The position numbers and the translations under genes are program-made. Under the pieces are notes generated by a model, which had not been told where the DNA came from, searched no databases, and saw nothing but the letters and a program-made list of their open reading frames with translations. From contig DEPT01000049.1 of the NCBI GenBank assembly GCA_002358905.1, positions 1 to 21,086 of the forward strand: a DNA stretch of 21,086 bases, given 5' to 3'. This document shows positions 13,034 through 19,907 of this stretch, piece by piece (positions within the stretch are counted from its first letter, which is position 1; every line of letters begins with the position of its first letter). This DNA is from Akkermansiaceae bacterium UBA3385. GTDB taxonomy: Bacteria > Verrucomicrobiota > Verrucomicrobiia > Verrucomicrobiales > Akkermansiaceae.

Positions 13034-14524
13034 TTAGTCGTTCAGCCGGTGTGTGACCGGGAAATGGCACCGCTGGTCAGGGGGATCCAGGCGCAGGATG
13101 ATGGGAAGCTGCGTGCGCTTGAGGGCTGATGCCACGAGCTTGCGTTGAATCAATCGCACATCATTTTCCTTGAACATGTAGTTCTTATCCTCATGGAGCA
13201 GGGCAGAGGGCGGCGTGTTCAAATCCACCAGCTCATGGATAATCCGGTTGGTTGTGGCGTGCGCTGGTTCCGTCAGGCTGCCGAACAAGTTGCTGTACTG
13301 TTCACTGAATCGTTTACTGAGCAGGTAGATGTCGATATCGTACAGGTTGCCCAGGGGGGCAAGGTGTCCGCAGCTTGTTCCGTACAGGTTGAATTCTCCC
13401 AGCATGATTTCCCTGCGAGCCAGGGCACTGCAGAACATCATGCCTCTGGATTCCGCATGGGAAATGGCTATAGCGGCGTGCATGCGCTCCATAAGCGCTG
13501 CAGATTCTTCCCCGCCCATGGCTGCTGTTGCGGCTTCTGCCAGAGCTGAAACCTGGGGCCTCACACATGTGATGCCCATTTTTTCTGCAAGGTCATTTTC
13601 CAGATTATAGGAAATACCGCACACATTGGCAGCTCCAAGTGCTTCTATGCAGAGAACGCCCAGCAGGGCAGAATGCGGCGAGTCCAGCGGAATGCATACA
13701 CCACTGAAACAGTTGTTTCGTACATTGTCACGGATACCGCGTTCCAATGCGCTGGTGATTAATTCGTCCGGGTCCGGAAGATGCAGAGCTTGCTGGTCGC
13801 GGCTGATATCAATGACTTTTGCTGCTGTTTCAAAGAACGGAAGCCGGTGCAGTGTATGTCCGGTTGCGGAATAAATGGCTGAGCCACCGCCGTACAGATT
13901 ACCACCCACAGTGCCCACGGCACGGCAGCAGATGACGCGGCTTTCGGACATGCAGGCTTCCCACTTGCGGGTTTCCTCATCATCCTGGGCTGCACTGGCG
14001 TACCACGGGGTACTGGGTAGACGTACCATGAAATCGAAATCTTCATCCGGCAGAAGCTCTACATCGCTCGTATCTGTGTAGAACAGCGTCCCTCGTATGT
14101 TAACTGTGCAGTTGTTTTCCAGTTCGGTAACGCTGTCTTTTTCCAGTAAGTATGGAGTCAGGATAACGTTGAGGTTGTCTCCTGTCCAGGGGGAGTCGTT
14201 GGCATCATCGTCTTCACCTACAAGCCCGACGAACATTTCGTCATCGCTGATGATTGTGGTGTAGGCTGCCAGCAGGAGCGGCGCACTTCCCAGTTCCTGG
14301 GATAGAGCATCCAGAGCTGCCCGTGTCTGGCTGATGAAGGAGCGACGCTTGACCAAATCCCGCGGTTCAAGACCACAGAGGGCTGCCGATGGGGCTATGA
14401 CGATTTCGGCACCGTGATCCAGGCATTCCCGATATCCCTGCACAATAGCGCGCAGATTATTGGAAAAATCTCCGGGTAGGGGGGCGGTTTGTATTAATCC
14501 GATTTTAGAAATATTTGTAGTCAT
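13034..14524 (-). CDS. Catalytically degenerate homologue of glutamine-dependent NAD+ synthetase
   Basis: The 496 residues follow the two-domain layout of long NadE: a nitrilase-like glutaminase (1-240) and a PP-loop NAD synthetase (about 265-496). Homology is clear in IGLIQTAPLPGDFSNNL, VGGNLYGGGSAIYSATG, LLGVLCIEALGAANVCGIS, YGTSCGHLAPLGNLYDIDIY, TPPSALL and the C-terminal LKRTQLP...FPVTHR. The active sites look lost. The nitrilase Glu (normally in FPE) is S46 in APSAAL, the catalytic lysine segment is unrecognisable, and the ICEDxW cysteine segment is shortened with no Cys at that place. The ATP P-loop SGGxDS has become LDSPHS (280-285). The reading frame is intact, so this is a candidate pseudoenzyme, not a plain pseudogene. 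It is shorter than usual NadE (540-680), and its role is unknown. A functional NadE should exist elsewhere. The AP2-like gene follows it. Confidence 0.8.
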   Translation of the reverse strand: MTTNISKIGLIQTAPLPGDFSNNLRAIVQGYRECLDHGAEIVIAPSAALCGLEPRDLVKRRSFISQTRAALDALSQELGSAPLLLAAYTTIISDDEMFVGLVGEDDDANDSPWTGDNLNVILTPYLLEKDSVTELENNCTVNIRGTLFYTDTSDVELLPDEDFDFMVRLPSTPWYASAAQDDEETRKWEACMSESRVICCRAVGTVGGNLYGGGSAIYSATGHTLHRLPFFETAAKVIDISRDQQALHLPDPDELITSALERGIRDNVRNNCFSGVCIPLDSPHSALLGVLCIEALGAANVCGISYNLENDLAEKMGITCVRPQVSALAEAATAAMGGEESAALMERMHAAIAISHAESRGMMFCSALARREIMLGEFNLYGTSCGHLAPLGNLYDIDIYLLSKRFSEQYSNLFGSLTEPAHATTNRIIHELVDLNTPPSALLHEDKNYMFKENDVRLIQRKLVASALKRTQLPIILRLDPPDQRCHFPVTHRLND

Positions 14525-14548
14525 CAGGGGTGGAATGTGGGAGCTATT

Positions 14549-14562
14549 TCTATACTGCCTGT
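14549..14562 (-). promoter_or_regulatory. Possible -10 box and ACAGGCAGT repeat before the NAD-synthetase-like gene
   Basis: On the minus strand TATAGA (14549-14554) is a reasonable -10 about 25 bp upstream of the ATG. The only TTGC-type -35 (TTGCTT) is 20 bp away, too far for an ideal promoter. Immediately upstream of the -10 lies ACAGGCAGT (14554-14562). Its 8-bp core recurs at 14655-14662 and inverted at 14629-14636. The rest of the 162-bp gap (14525-14686) is AT-rich with no gene. Confidence 0.3.
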
Positions 14563-14628
14563 TTACGATGAAAAAAGCAAGTGTTAAATTGTATTACGAT
14601 GAATTAAATGAAAGCTTTTGATGATAGG

Positions 14629-14662
14629 ACAGGCAGCGCCCACCGACGTGTGCACTGCCTGT
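14629..14662 (-). terminator. Possible terminator hairpin of argH
   Basis: ACAGGCAG (14629-14636) and CTGCCTGT (14655-14662) form an 8-bp stem, extendable by a G-U and two G-C pairs, 24 bp beyond the argH stop. No T-run follows on the minus strand, so it may be a weak or Rho-assisted terminator, or part of an operator set with the third copy at 14554-14562. Confidence 0.4.
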
Positions 14663-14686
14663 ATGGAATGCGCGGCCCTGTGAGCA

Positions 14687-16051
14687 TCAGGCCAATTTGT
14701 TCTGCCAGAACTCTATGCGGCGGGCTGTATTATCCGGGTTCGGAGCACCGGGGTTGGTGCGCAGGGTGAAGGCTCTGTCCAGATTGAACACTTCGTGAAC
14801 ATCAGCACCGTATTCAGGAGATATTTCCTGGAACTCCTGGAGACTGAGTTCATTGAGAGGCGTGCCTGTGCCAACGGAGACAGCTACAGCCTTGCCTACC
14901 AGTTCATGCGCTTTGCGGAAAGGTACACCGCGGCGCACGAGGTAATCTGCAAGGTCGGTGGCAAGGAGCAGCGGATCGCTGACTGCAGCAGCGCAGCGGT
15001 CGGGGTTGATGCGCATGGCTGCCACCATTTCGGCGTTGACACGAAGGGCGAGACTTATTGTTTCGAAGGAGTCGAAAAGCGGTTCCTTGTCTTCCTGCAG
15101 GTCACGGTTGTAGGTGAGGGGGAGCCCCTTTACCGCCACCATAACGCTTACGAGGTTGCCGTACAAACGCCCACTTTTGCCACGGGTAAGTTCGCAGACA
15201 TCCGGATTCTTTTTCTGCGGCATGAGACTGGAACCCGTGGTGTGGGCATCGCTCAGCGTGCAGTAGCCGAATTCTGCGCTGCTCCAGAGCACGAGGTCTT
15301 CGCTCAGGCGGGAAAGGTGGGTGCCGATGATGGAAAGATCGAACAGGGTTTCCATGATGTAATCGCGGTCAGCGATAGCATCCATGGAGTTTTCTGTCAC
15401 GCTCTCGAACCCGAGTTCGGTTGCGATTGCGTTGCGATCCAGGTTGATGGTGCTGCCGGCAATAGCCCCACTGCCCAGCGGACTTACATTCACGCGGCGG
15501 CGGCAGTCACGCAGACGCTCAGCATCGCGGTCCAGCATTTCCACATAAGCAAGCAGGTGGTGACCTACGGTTACCGGCTGGGCTCGCTGCAAGTGGGTAT
15601 ATCCGGGGATGCGGACTTCTGCGTATTGGGAAGCTTTCTGGACCAGGGCGCGCTGCATATCCTTGAGACGCTCCAGCGTTTCGTCAATCTGGGCGCGGCA
15701 ATACAGGCGGGTATCAGTGGCAACCTGGTCGTTGCGGGAGCGGGCGGTGTGCAGTTTGGCACCCGGGGCGCCGATGCGGCGGGTAAGTTCGCTCTCAATA
15801 TTCATGTGCACGTCTTCGAGCTTCATGCTCCATTGGAAATTTCCCGATTTGATATCGGCCAGAATTTCCTGCAAGCCGTTGGCAATGGCATCAAACTCCT
15901 CCTGTGTGAGCATACCGGCATTCAGCTGGGCACGTGCGTGCGCGGTCGAGCCCACAATGTCGTGCTCGTAAAGCTTCCAATCGTATGATACCGATTCACC
16001 GTATTCCAATACCAAATCTGCTGTAGGCTGAGAAAAACGTCCTGTCCACAT
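14687..16051 (-). CDS. argH: Argininosuccinate lyase
   Basis: ArgH cleaves argininosuccinate to arginine and fumarate, the last step of arginine synthesis, as a cytoplasmic homotetramer of the fumarase/aspartase superfamily. The N-terminus MWTGRFSQPTADLVLEYGES is canonical. HTARSRNDQVATD holds the superfamily's substrate-binding region. The signature loop GSSLMPQKKNPDVCE lies at about residues 273-287, with the catalytic serine. SPLGSGAIAGSTINLDR is also conserved. The length is 454 (family about 455-465). A longer frame to 16090 exists, but that start lies in the predicted -35 box and would add an unrelated extension, so 16051 is chosen. No other arg gene is adjacent. A large plus-strand frame over this gene is a shadow. 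Confidence 0.95.
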   Translation of the reverse strand: MWTGRFSQPTADLVLEYGESVSYDWKLYEHDIVGSTAHARAQLNAGMLTQEEFDAIANGLQEILADIKSGNFQWSMKLEDVHMNIESELTRRIGAPGAKLHTARSRNDQVATDTRLYCRAQIDETLERLKDMQRALVQKASQYAEVRIPGYTHLQRAQPVTVGHHLLAYVEMLDRDAERLRDCRRRVNVSPLGSGAIAGSTINLDRNAIATELGFESVTENSMDAIADRDYIMETLFDLSIIGTHLSRLSEDLVLWSSAEFGYCTLSDAHTTGSSLMPQKKNPDVCELTRGKSGRLYGNLVSVMVAVKGLPLTYNRDLQEDKEPLFDSFETISLALRVNAEMVAAMRINPDRCAAAVSDPLLLATDLADYLVRRGVPFRKAHELVGKAVAVSVGTGTPLNELSLQEFQEISPEYGADVHEVFNLDRAFTLRTNPGAPNPDNTARRIEFWQNKLA

Positions 16052-16061
16052 AACGCCCCGC

Positions 16062-16090
16062 AGCATAGCACCAAACCGTCCCGTGTGCAA
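16062..16090 (-). promoter_or_regulatory. Promoter of argH
   Basis: On the minus strand TTGCAC (16085-16090) and TATGCT (16062-16067) are separated by 17 bp. The start is expected at 16054-16056, leaving a 3-5 nt leader before the ATG at 16051. The -35 box lies in the left arm of a 9-bp inverted repeat (16084-16092 and 16119-16127), whose other arm holds the -35 box of the divergent gene. Confidence 0.6.
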
Positions 16091-16118
16091 GCCGGAATGC
16101 TGGCATGTTCAAATATGA

Positions 16119-16149
16119 GCTTGCACAGTGTGCAGAAAAAAGATACGCT
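16119..16149 (+). promoter_or_regulatory. Promoter and palindrome of the TIM-barrel gene
   Basis: TTGCAC (16121-16126) and the weak -10 TACGCT (16144-16149) are 17 bp apart, with the start expected near 16157, where an ATG lies. A perfect palindrome TGCACA-G-TGTGCA (16122-16134) overlaps the -35 box. The 9-mer GCTTGCACA (16119-16127) is repeated inverted in the argH promoter. Shared control of the two divergent genes is possible. Confidence 0.45.
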
Positions 16150-16156
16150 GTCTTTC

Positions 16157-16957
16157 ATGAGCATCCGGAGAATGTTTCAGATTGGATTAAAACTCTGGTC
16201 CGTTAATACCGGTCCCTGTGTTCACGAGGCTCGTCGATTGTATGAGACTGGTCTTTTTGATTATCTGGAGCTGTATGCAGTGCCGGGAACATTGGATACT
16301 CTGCCGGAATGGCAGACTCTTGAGTTGCCCTTTGTAATCCATGCCGCACATTTTAAGCACGGCTTTAATCTTGCCCGGGAGGCGTGCGCGGAATCAAATC
16401 GCAGGATATATGATGAAATGCGCTGTTTTGCAGATGCACTGAATGCCCGGTATATTATCTTTCACGGCGGTACATTTGGAGATATTGCGGAAACTGCATA
16501 TCAGCTGGCAGCTTTGCATGAGCCGCGTGCTCTTATCGAGAATAAGCCTTGCATCACCCGGAATGAAGGGCTGATTCTTGAATGCCGTGGCTCATCTGTG
16601 GAGGAAATTCAGCAGGTGGTGCAGGGTGCCGGTTGTGGATTCTGCTTCGATATTCCGCATGCGCTTTGTGCCGCCAATTACCGGAAGCAGGAGCCCATGC
16701 CTCTTTTGCGGGAATTCAACGCGCTGACCCCTGCCATGTATCATCTCGCGGATATGCAGGACCCAGCGCAGTTGGTGGATGATCATACGCAGCTGGGGCA
16801 GGGGAATCTGGATATGCGCTTGTTCATCCCCACCATTTTGCAGCCGGGTGCTATGGTGACTGTTGAAACAACCCGCCGCAAGATGAATTCTCTGGAGGAG
16901 TTTGAGCAGGAAATGCTCTGGCTTCAGAGCTTTCTCCAGCGGTCCAGCATGTTATAA
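16157..16957 (+). CDS. TIM-barrel protein, xylose isomerase/AP endonuclease 2-like
   Basis: About 266 residues with the sugar isomerase/epimerase (xylose isomerase-like) barrel pattern. Strand-end motifs are IGLKLWSVN, YLELYAVPG, FVIHAAHFKHG, RYIIFHGG, ALIENKP, GFCFDIPHAL, YHLADMQD and MVTVETT. The His, Glu and Asp residues at strand ends could bind a divalent metal. The substrate is not identifiable from sequence. Proteins of this shape occur in surface-sugar (nonulosonate) clusters, as far as I recall, but no such cluster is here. The start is uncertain. ATG at 16157 matches the promoter position, and ATG at 16172 gives MFQIGLKLWS, the likely family start, with GGAG only one base upstream of it. 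The frame opens as early as 16085. The 3' end overlaps the convergent transporter gene by 34 bp. Confidence 0.75.
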   Translation: MSIRRMFQIGLKLWSVNTGPCVHEARRLYETGLFDYLELYAVPGTLDTLPEWQTLELPFVIHAAHFKHGFNLAREACAESNRRIYDEMRCFADALNARYIIFHGGTFGDIAETAYQLAALHEPRALIENKPCITRNEGLILECRGSSVEEIQQVVQGAGCGFCFDIPHALCAANYRKQEPMPLLREFNALTPAMYHLADMQDPAQLVDDHTQLGQGNLDMRLFIPTILQPGAMVTVETTRRKMNSLEEFEQEMLWLQSFLQRSSML

Positions 16958-17880
16958 ACGCCCGCCAGAAGCGTGCCGGAGATGCTGTGCCACACACAGC
17001 AGATGGCAGAAGCAACGGCGGCTTCCGGCATGGCAGGAAAATGCCGAGTGGCCAGTACGGTGGCCAGTCCGGCATTCTGCATGCCGACTTCGATGCTGAG
17101 CGTGCGTCGCTTAGGTCTGTTCATGCGGGTGAGACGTGCCACGCTGTATCCCAGTAGATATCCCAGCCCATTGTGGAGCAGAATGGTTACAAAGATGAGG
17201 AGCCCGCTGGTGAAAAAGCTGCTGCCCTTGGCTGCAGTGACGCCACCCACGATGCAGGCCAGACCGATGACGGAGAGTCCAGGCATGACTTTGCAGACCT
17301 CTGCATACGATTCCCGTTTGCCCCACTTTCCATTGCAGAATGCACCAATGGCCACGGGAAGAATGGTGACAAAGAGGATACTGCGGAACATGCCGGCTGC
17401 ATCAACGTCTATGCTTTCACCGGCAAGCCAGAGCATGAGCAGCGGGGTCATGAAAGGTGCGAGCAGGGTGGAGACGGTGGTCATGCCTACAGAGTAGGCC
17501 ACATCTCCCTTGCAGAGAAAACTCATGATATTGCTGGATACCCCGCCCGGGCAGCAGCCTACCAGAATCAGCCCTGCAGCGATGCCGCGGGGTAAATCAA
17601 AACCTGCCACCAGCAGCCACGCCGCCAACGGCATGATGCTGAATTGTGCTACCGCTCCGATGCAGATATCCAGCGGGCGCGAGGCGAGTATGCGGAAGTC
17701 TGCCGGGCGCAGAGTCATCCCCATGGTCAGCATGATGAATCCCAGCACCAGTGCCTGCACATCTCCCTGCACCCAGAAGAATAACTCCGGAAGTATGAAT
17801 GCAGCCACGGCAGCCATAATGACGAAGGAGGATGTGTAGCGGGATAACCATGAACTGATGCTTTGGAATAATGCCAACAT
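16924..17880 (-). CDS. Bile acid:sodium symporter (BASS) family transporter
   Basis: The 318 residues contain about ten hydrophobic segments, fitting the BASS fold. Family motifs are the crossover GCCPGGVSSNIMSFLCKGD with VAYSVGMTTVSTLLAPFMTP, the second-repeat EVGMQNAGLATVLA, and GFIMLTMGMTL in the N-terminal part. Members are inner-membrane Na+-coupled transporters for organic anions such as bile acids, pantoate or keto acids. The substrate is not predictable, although bile acid transport would be relevant in a gut bacterium. The frame extends to 17943, but the added residues (MTRFPWIHTCNC...) pass through the predicted promoter. The ATG at 17880 gives the usual short N-terminus before the first helix. 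No Shine-Dalgarno sequence is seen. Confidence 0.88.
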   Translation of the reverse strand: MLALFQSISSWLSRYTSSFVIMAAVAAFILPELFFWVQGDVQALVLGFIMLTMGMTLRPADFRILASRPLDICIGAVAQFSIMPLAAWLLVAGFDLPRGIAAGLILVGCCPGGVSSNIMSFLCKGDVAYSVGMTTVSTLLAPFMTPLLMLWLAGESIDVDAAGMFRSILFVTILPVAIGAFCNGKWGKRESYAEVCKVMPGLSVIGLACIVGGVTAAKGSSFFTSGLLIFVTILLHNGLGYLLGYSVARLTRMNRPKRRTLSIEVGMQNAGLATVLATRHFPAMPEAAVASAICCVWHSISGTLLAGVYNMLDRWRKL

Positions 17881-17889
17881 GATGGGCAG

Positions 17890-17917
17890 ATTGTACTCTG
17901 CTTTCCTGCAATTACAA
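17890..17917 (-). promoter_or_regulatory. Promoter of the BASS transporter gene
   Basis: On the minus strand TTGTAA (17912-17917) and TACAAT (17890-17895) are 16 bp apart. The expected start, 17882-17884, leaves 2-4 nt before the ATG at 17880. This is another near-leaderless prediction. Confidence 0.55.
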
Positions 17918-17958
17918 GTATGAATCCATGGAAAGCGTGTCACCCCTGTATATTTTCC

Positions 17959-17987
17959 TTGCCAAAGGGGGTGGGTATGCGTAGAAT
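17959..17987 (+). promoter_or_regulatory. Promoter of the aspartate aminotransferase gene
   Basis: TTGCCA (17959-17964) and TAGAAT (17982-17987) are separated by exactly 17 bp. The start near 17994 gives a leader of about 61 nt. Unlike most genes here, this one has room for a ribosome-binding site, yet the leader carries an anti-Shine-Dalgarno-like run instead. Confidence 0.6.
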
Positions 17988-18041
17988 AGCCCGCGGTGTG
18001 CGTTGCGTTCCGAATCGCATGCCCTGTGTTCCAATTTTAAC

Positions 18042-18049
18042 CACCTCCT
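18042..18049 (+). other. Anti-Shine-Dalgarno-like octamer before aspartate aminotransferase ATG
   Basis: CACCTCCT at 18042-18049 is identical to the anti-Shine-Dalgarno core at the 3' end of bacterial 16S rRNA, and lies 6 nt before the ATG at 18056. It cannot pair with the ribosome tail, so initiation here must use another cue. It may be chance. Confidence 0.4.
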
Positions 18050-18055
18050 ACAACA

Positions 18056-19222
18056 ATGGATTTCATTTCAGATTGCGCTGAGTCTCTGTCTCCTTCCCTT
18101 ACACTGGCTGTGACCAACAAGGCCAAGGAGATGAAAGCCCGCGGTGAGCAGGTATACGGCCTTGCTGGCGGCGAGCCCGATAAGGATACCCCTGAGAACA
18201 TCAAGAAGGCTGCTATTACGGCTCTGAATAACGGTGCCACCAAGTACACCCCCTCCGTGGGCCTTCCCCAGCTTCGCCAGGCAATTTCCGATAAGCTCAA
18301 GCGCGACAATGGTCTGAACTACACCCCCGACCAGATTTGCGTGTGCAGCGGCGCCAAGCCTGCTGTGTATACCGCTCTGCGTGCTACTATTTCTGCCGGT
18401 GATGAAGTTATCATTCCGTCTCCCTACTGGGTGAGCTACCCCTCCATGGTGGAGCTTTGCGGTGGTACTCCTGTATACGTGGAAACCAAGGCTGAGAATG
18501 GCTGGAAGATTACTCCCGAGGAGTTCGAGAATGCCATGACTCCCCGTACCAAGATGATTATCCTGACCACGCCGCACAACCCGACCGGTACCGTATACAC
18601 CGAGGAGGAACTGCGCGCTCTGGGGCAGATTGCAGTGGACGAGGACATCCTCATCATTGCTGACGAAATCTATGAGCACCTGGTATACGGTGACACCAAG
18701 CACGTTTCCATGGCTTCCCTCAGCGAGGATATCTACAACCTGACCATCACCATCAATGGCTTCTCCAAGGGGTATGCCATGACCGGCTGGCGCCTTGGCT
18801 ATTCCGCGGCTCCGGCTCATATTGCCAAGTATATCAAGCTCATCCAGGACCACACCGCCTCCAATGCAACCACCTTCTGCCAGTACGGCGCCATTGAGGC
18901 TCTGACTGGTGACCAGAGCTTCATCTCTGACCTGCGCGAGGAGTATGACTTCCGCCGTCAGTATGTGTACAGCCGTCTCATGGCTATGCCCAAGATTAAG
19001 GTTGTGGAGCCCAAGGGTGCTTTCTACTTCTTCATTGATACCACGGAACTCGGTATGAGCTCTCTGGACCTGTGCGAGAAGTTGCTCGACCGTTACAAGG
19101 TGGCCGCCGTTCCCGGCATTGCCTTTGGTAACGACAATGCTATCCGTATTTCCTACTGCACTTCTCTGGACGTGCTCAAGGAGGGCCTTGACCGCCTTGA
19201 GGACTTCTGCAAGAAGCACTAA
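18056..19222 (+). CDS. aspC: Aspartate aminotransferase, class I/II (subgroup 1-beta type)
   Basis: This PLP-dependent cytoplasmic enzyme interconverts aspartate and 2-oxoglutarate with oxaloacetate and glutamate. It has 388 residues, normal for the family. Motifs are GLAGGEPDKDTP near the N-terminus, KYTPSVGLPQLRQAI, CSGAKPAVYTALRA, PSPYWVSYPSMVEL, TTPHNPTGTVY and IIADEIYEHLVY. The Schiff-base lysine is K238 in NGFSKGYAMTGWRLGY, and the carboxylate-binding Arg is in NAIRISYC. The pattern matches the Thermus/Bacillus 1-beta subgroup more than E. coli AspC, so it may also accept prephenate. Codons are strongly biased (CTG, CGC, AAG, GAG, ATC), more than in neighbouring genes, suggesting high expression. 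It is monocistronic, with its own promoter and terminator. Confidence 0.93.
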   Translation: MDFISDCAESLSPSLTLAVTNKAKEMKARGEQVYGLAGGEPDKDTPENIKKAAITALNNGATKYTPSVGLPQLRQAISDKLKRDNGLNYTPDQICVCSGAKPAVYTALRATISAGDEVIIPSPYWVSYPSMVELCGGTPVYVETKAENGWKITPEEFENAMTPRTKMIILTTPHNPTGTVYTEEELRALGQIAVDEDILIIADEIYEHLVYGDTKHVSMASLSEDIYNLTITINGFSKGYAMTGWRLGYSAAPAHIAKYIKLIQDHTASNATTFCQYGAIEALTGDQSFISDLREEYDFRRQYVYSRLMAMPKIKVVEPKGAFYFFIDTTELGMSSLDLCEKLLDRYKVAAVPGIAFGNDNAIRISYCTSLDVLKEGLDRLEDFCKKH

Positions 19223-19246
19223 ATCTTGCAGTATATCTGCCTTTTC

Positions 19247-19280
19247 ACCGGTGCAGGTTATCCCTGCACCGGTTTTCGTT
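19247..19280 (+). terminator. Intrinsic terminator of aspartate aminotransferase gene
   Basis: A perfect 11-bp stem (ACCGGTGCAGG at 19247-19257, CCTGCACCGGT at 19263-19273) with a 5-nt loop is followed by TTTCGTT. It lies 24 bp after the stop and only 14 bp before the tag start codon, so tag expression may depend on read-through or an unseen promoter inside this region. Confidence 0.85.
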
Positions 19281-19287
19281 ATCAGAT

Positions 19288-19869
19288 ATGAGACGCTGCC
19301 GCTGGGTCAACGACAATAATCCACTCTACATCGCTTATCACGATGAAGAGTGGGGTATTCCCTCTCATGAGGATTCCTATTTGTACGAAATGCTGCTGTT
19401 GGAGTGCTTTGTTGCAGGGTTATCATGGGAATGCGTGCTCAATAAGCGCGAGGCTTTCCGACAGGCATTTGCCGGGTTCGATGCCTCCGCTGTCGCCGCT
19501 TTTGGCCCGGATGACGTGGCGAGGCTGATGGCAGATACCCGCATTATCCGGCATCGGGGGAAAATTGAGGCCGCCATATCCAATAGCAGGGTGTTTCTTG
19601 ATATTCAGTCGGAGTTTGGCTCTTTCGCGGCCTATGCATGGCATTTTACCAAAGGGGAGATAGTGCGCGAGCCCTGGCATTCGCGTACATCATCCCCTTT
19701 GTCAGATGCTGTTTCCCGTGATTTGAGACGGCGTGGAATGCGTTTTGTCGGTACGGTCACAATCTATTCCTGGCTGCAGGCCATCGGTATAATCTGCGGT
19801 CATGGTCACGAGTGCGATTATTCTGACTCCGCAAGTCAGAGAATGGACTTGACGCTGAGCCATTATTAG
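19288..19869 (+). CDS. tag: DNA-3-methyladenine glycosylase I
   Basis: Tag excises 3-methyladenine from alkylated DNA by base excision repair. The 193 residues match the HhH-family Tag pattern throughout: RRCRWVNDNNPLYIAYHDEEWG, LLLECFVAGLSWECVLNKR with the catalytic-site Glu near residue 38, ADTRIIRHRGKIEA, and RGMRFVGTVTIYSWLQAIG. The structural zinc site is preserved: Cys4, His18, and the C-terminal His and Cys in GHGHECDY. The end (SDSASQRMDLTLSHY) is unremarkable. It follows the aspartate aminotransferase terminator directly. No Shine-Dalgarno sequence or convincing promoter is seen upstream. The ankyrin gene follows after 38 bp. Confidence 0.94.
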   Translation: MRRCRWVNDNNPLYIAYHDEEWGIPSHEDSYLYEMLLLECFVAGLSWECVLNKREAFRQAFAGFDASAVAAFGPDDVARLMADTRIIRHRGKIEAAISNSRVFLDIQSEFGSFAAYAWHFTKGEIVREPWHSRTSSPLSDAVSRDLRRRGMRFVGTVTIYSWLQAIGIICGHGHECDYSDSASQRMDLTLSHY

Positions 19870-19877
19870 GGGACAAT
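19849..19877 (+). promoter_or_regulatory. Possible promoter of the ankyrin-repeat gene
   Basis: TTGACG (19849-19854), inside the last codons of tag, and GACAAT (19872-19877) are 17 bp apart. The start near 19884 leaves a leader of about 24 nt before the ATG at 19908. Co-transcription with tag is equally possible. Confidence 0.35.
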
Positions 19878-19907
19878 AAACACGCGTTTTGCGCACCCCA
19901 CTTCCGC

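Noticed and set aside
14795..15988. 397-codon plus-strand frame over argH
   Set aside because: It is a shadow of argH, whose motifs and length are complete on the minus strand.
18068..19219. 383-codon minus-strand frame over the aspartate aminotransferase
   Set aside because: This is an antisense shadow produced by strong codon bias on the plus strand, with no family motif.
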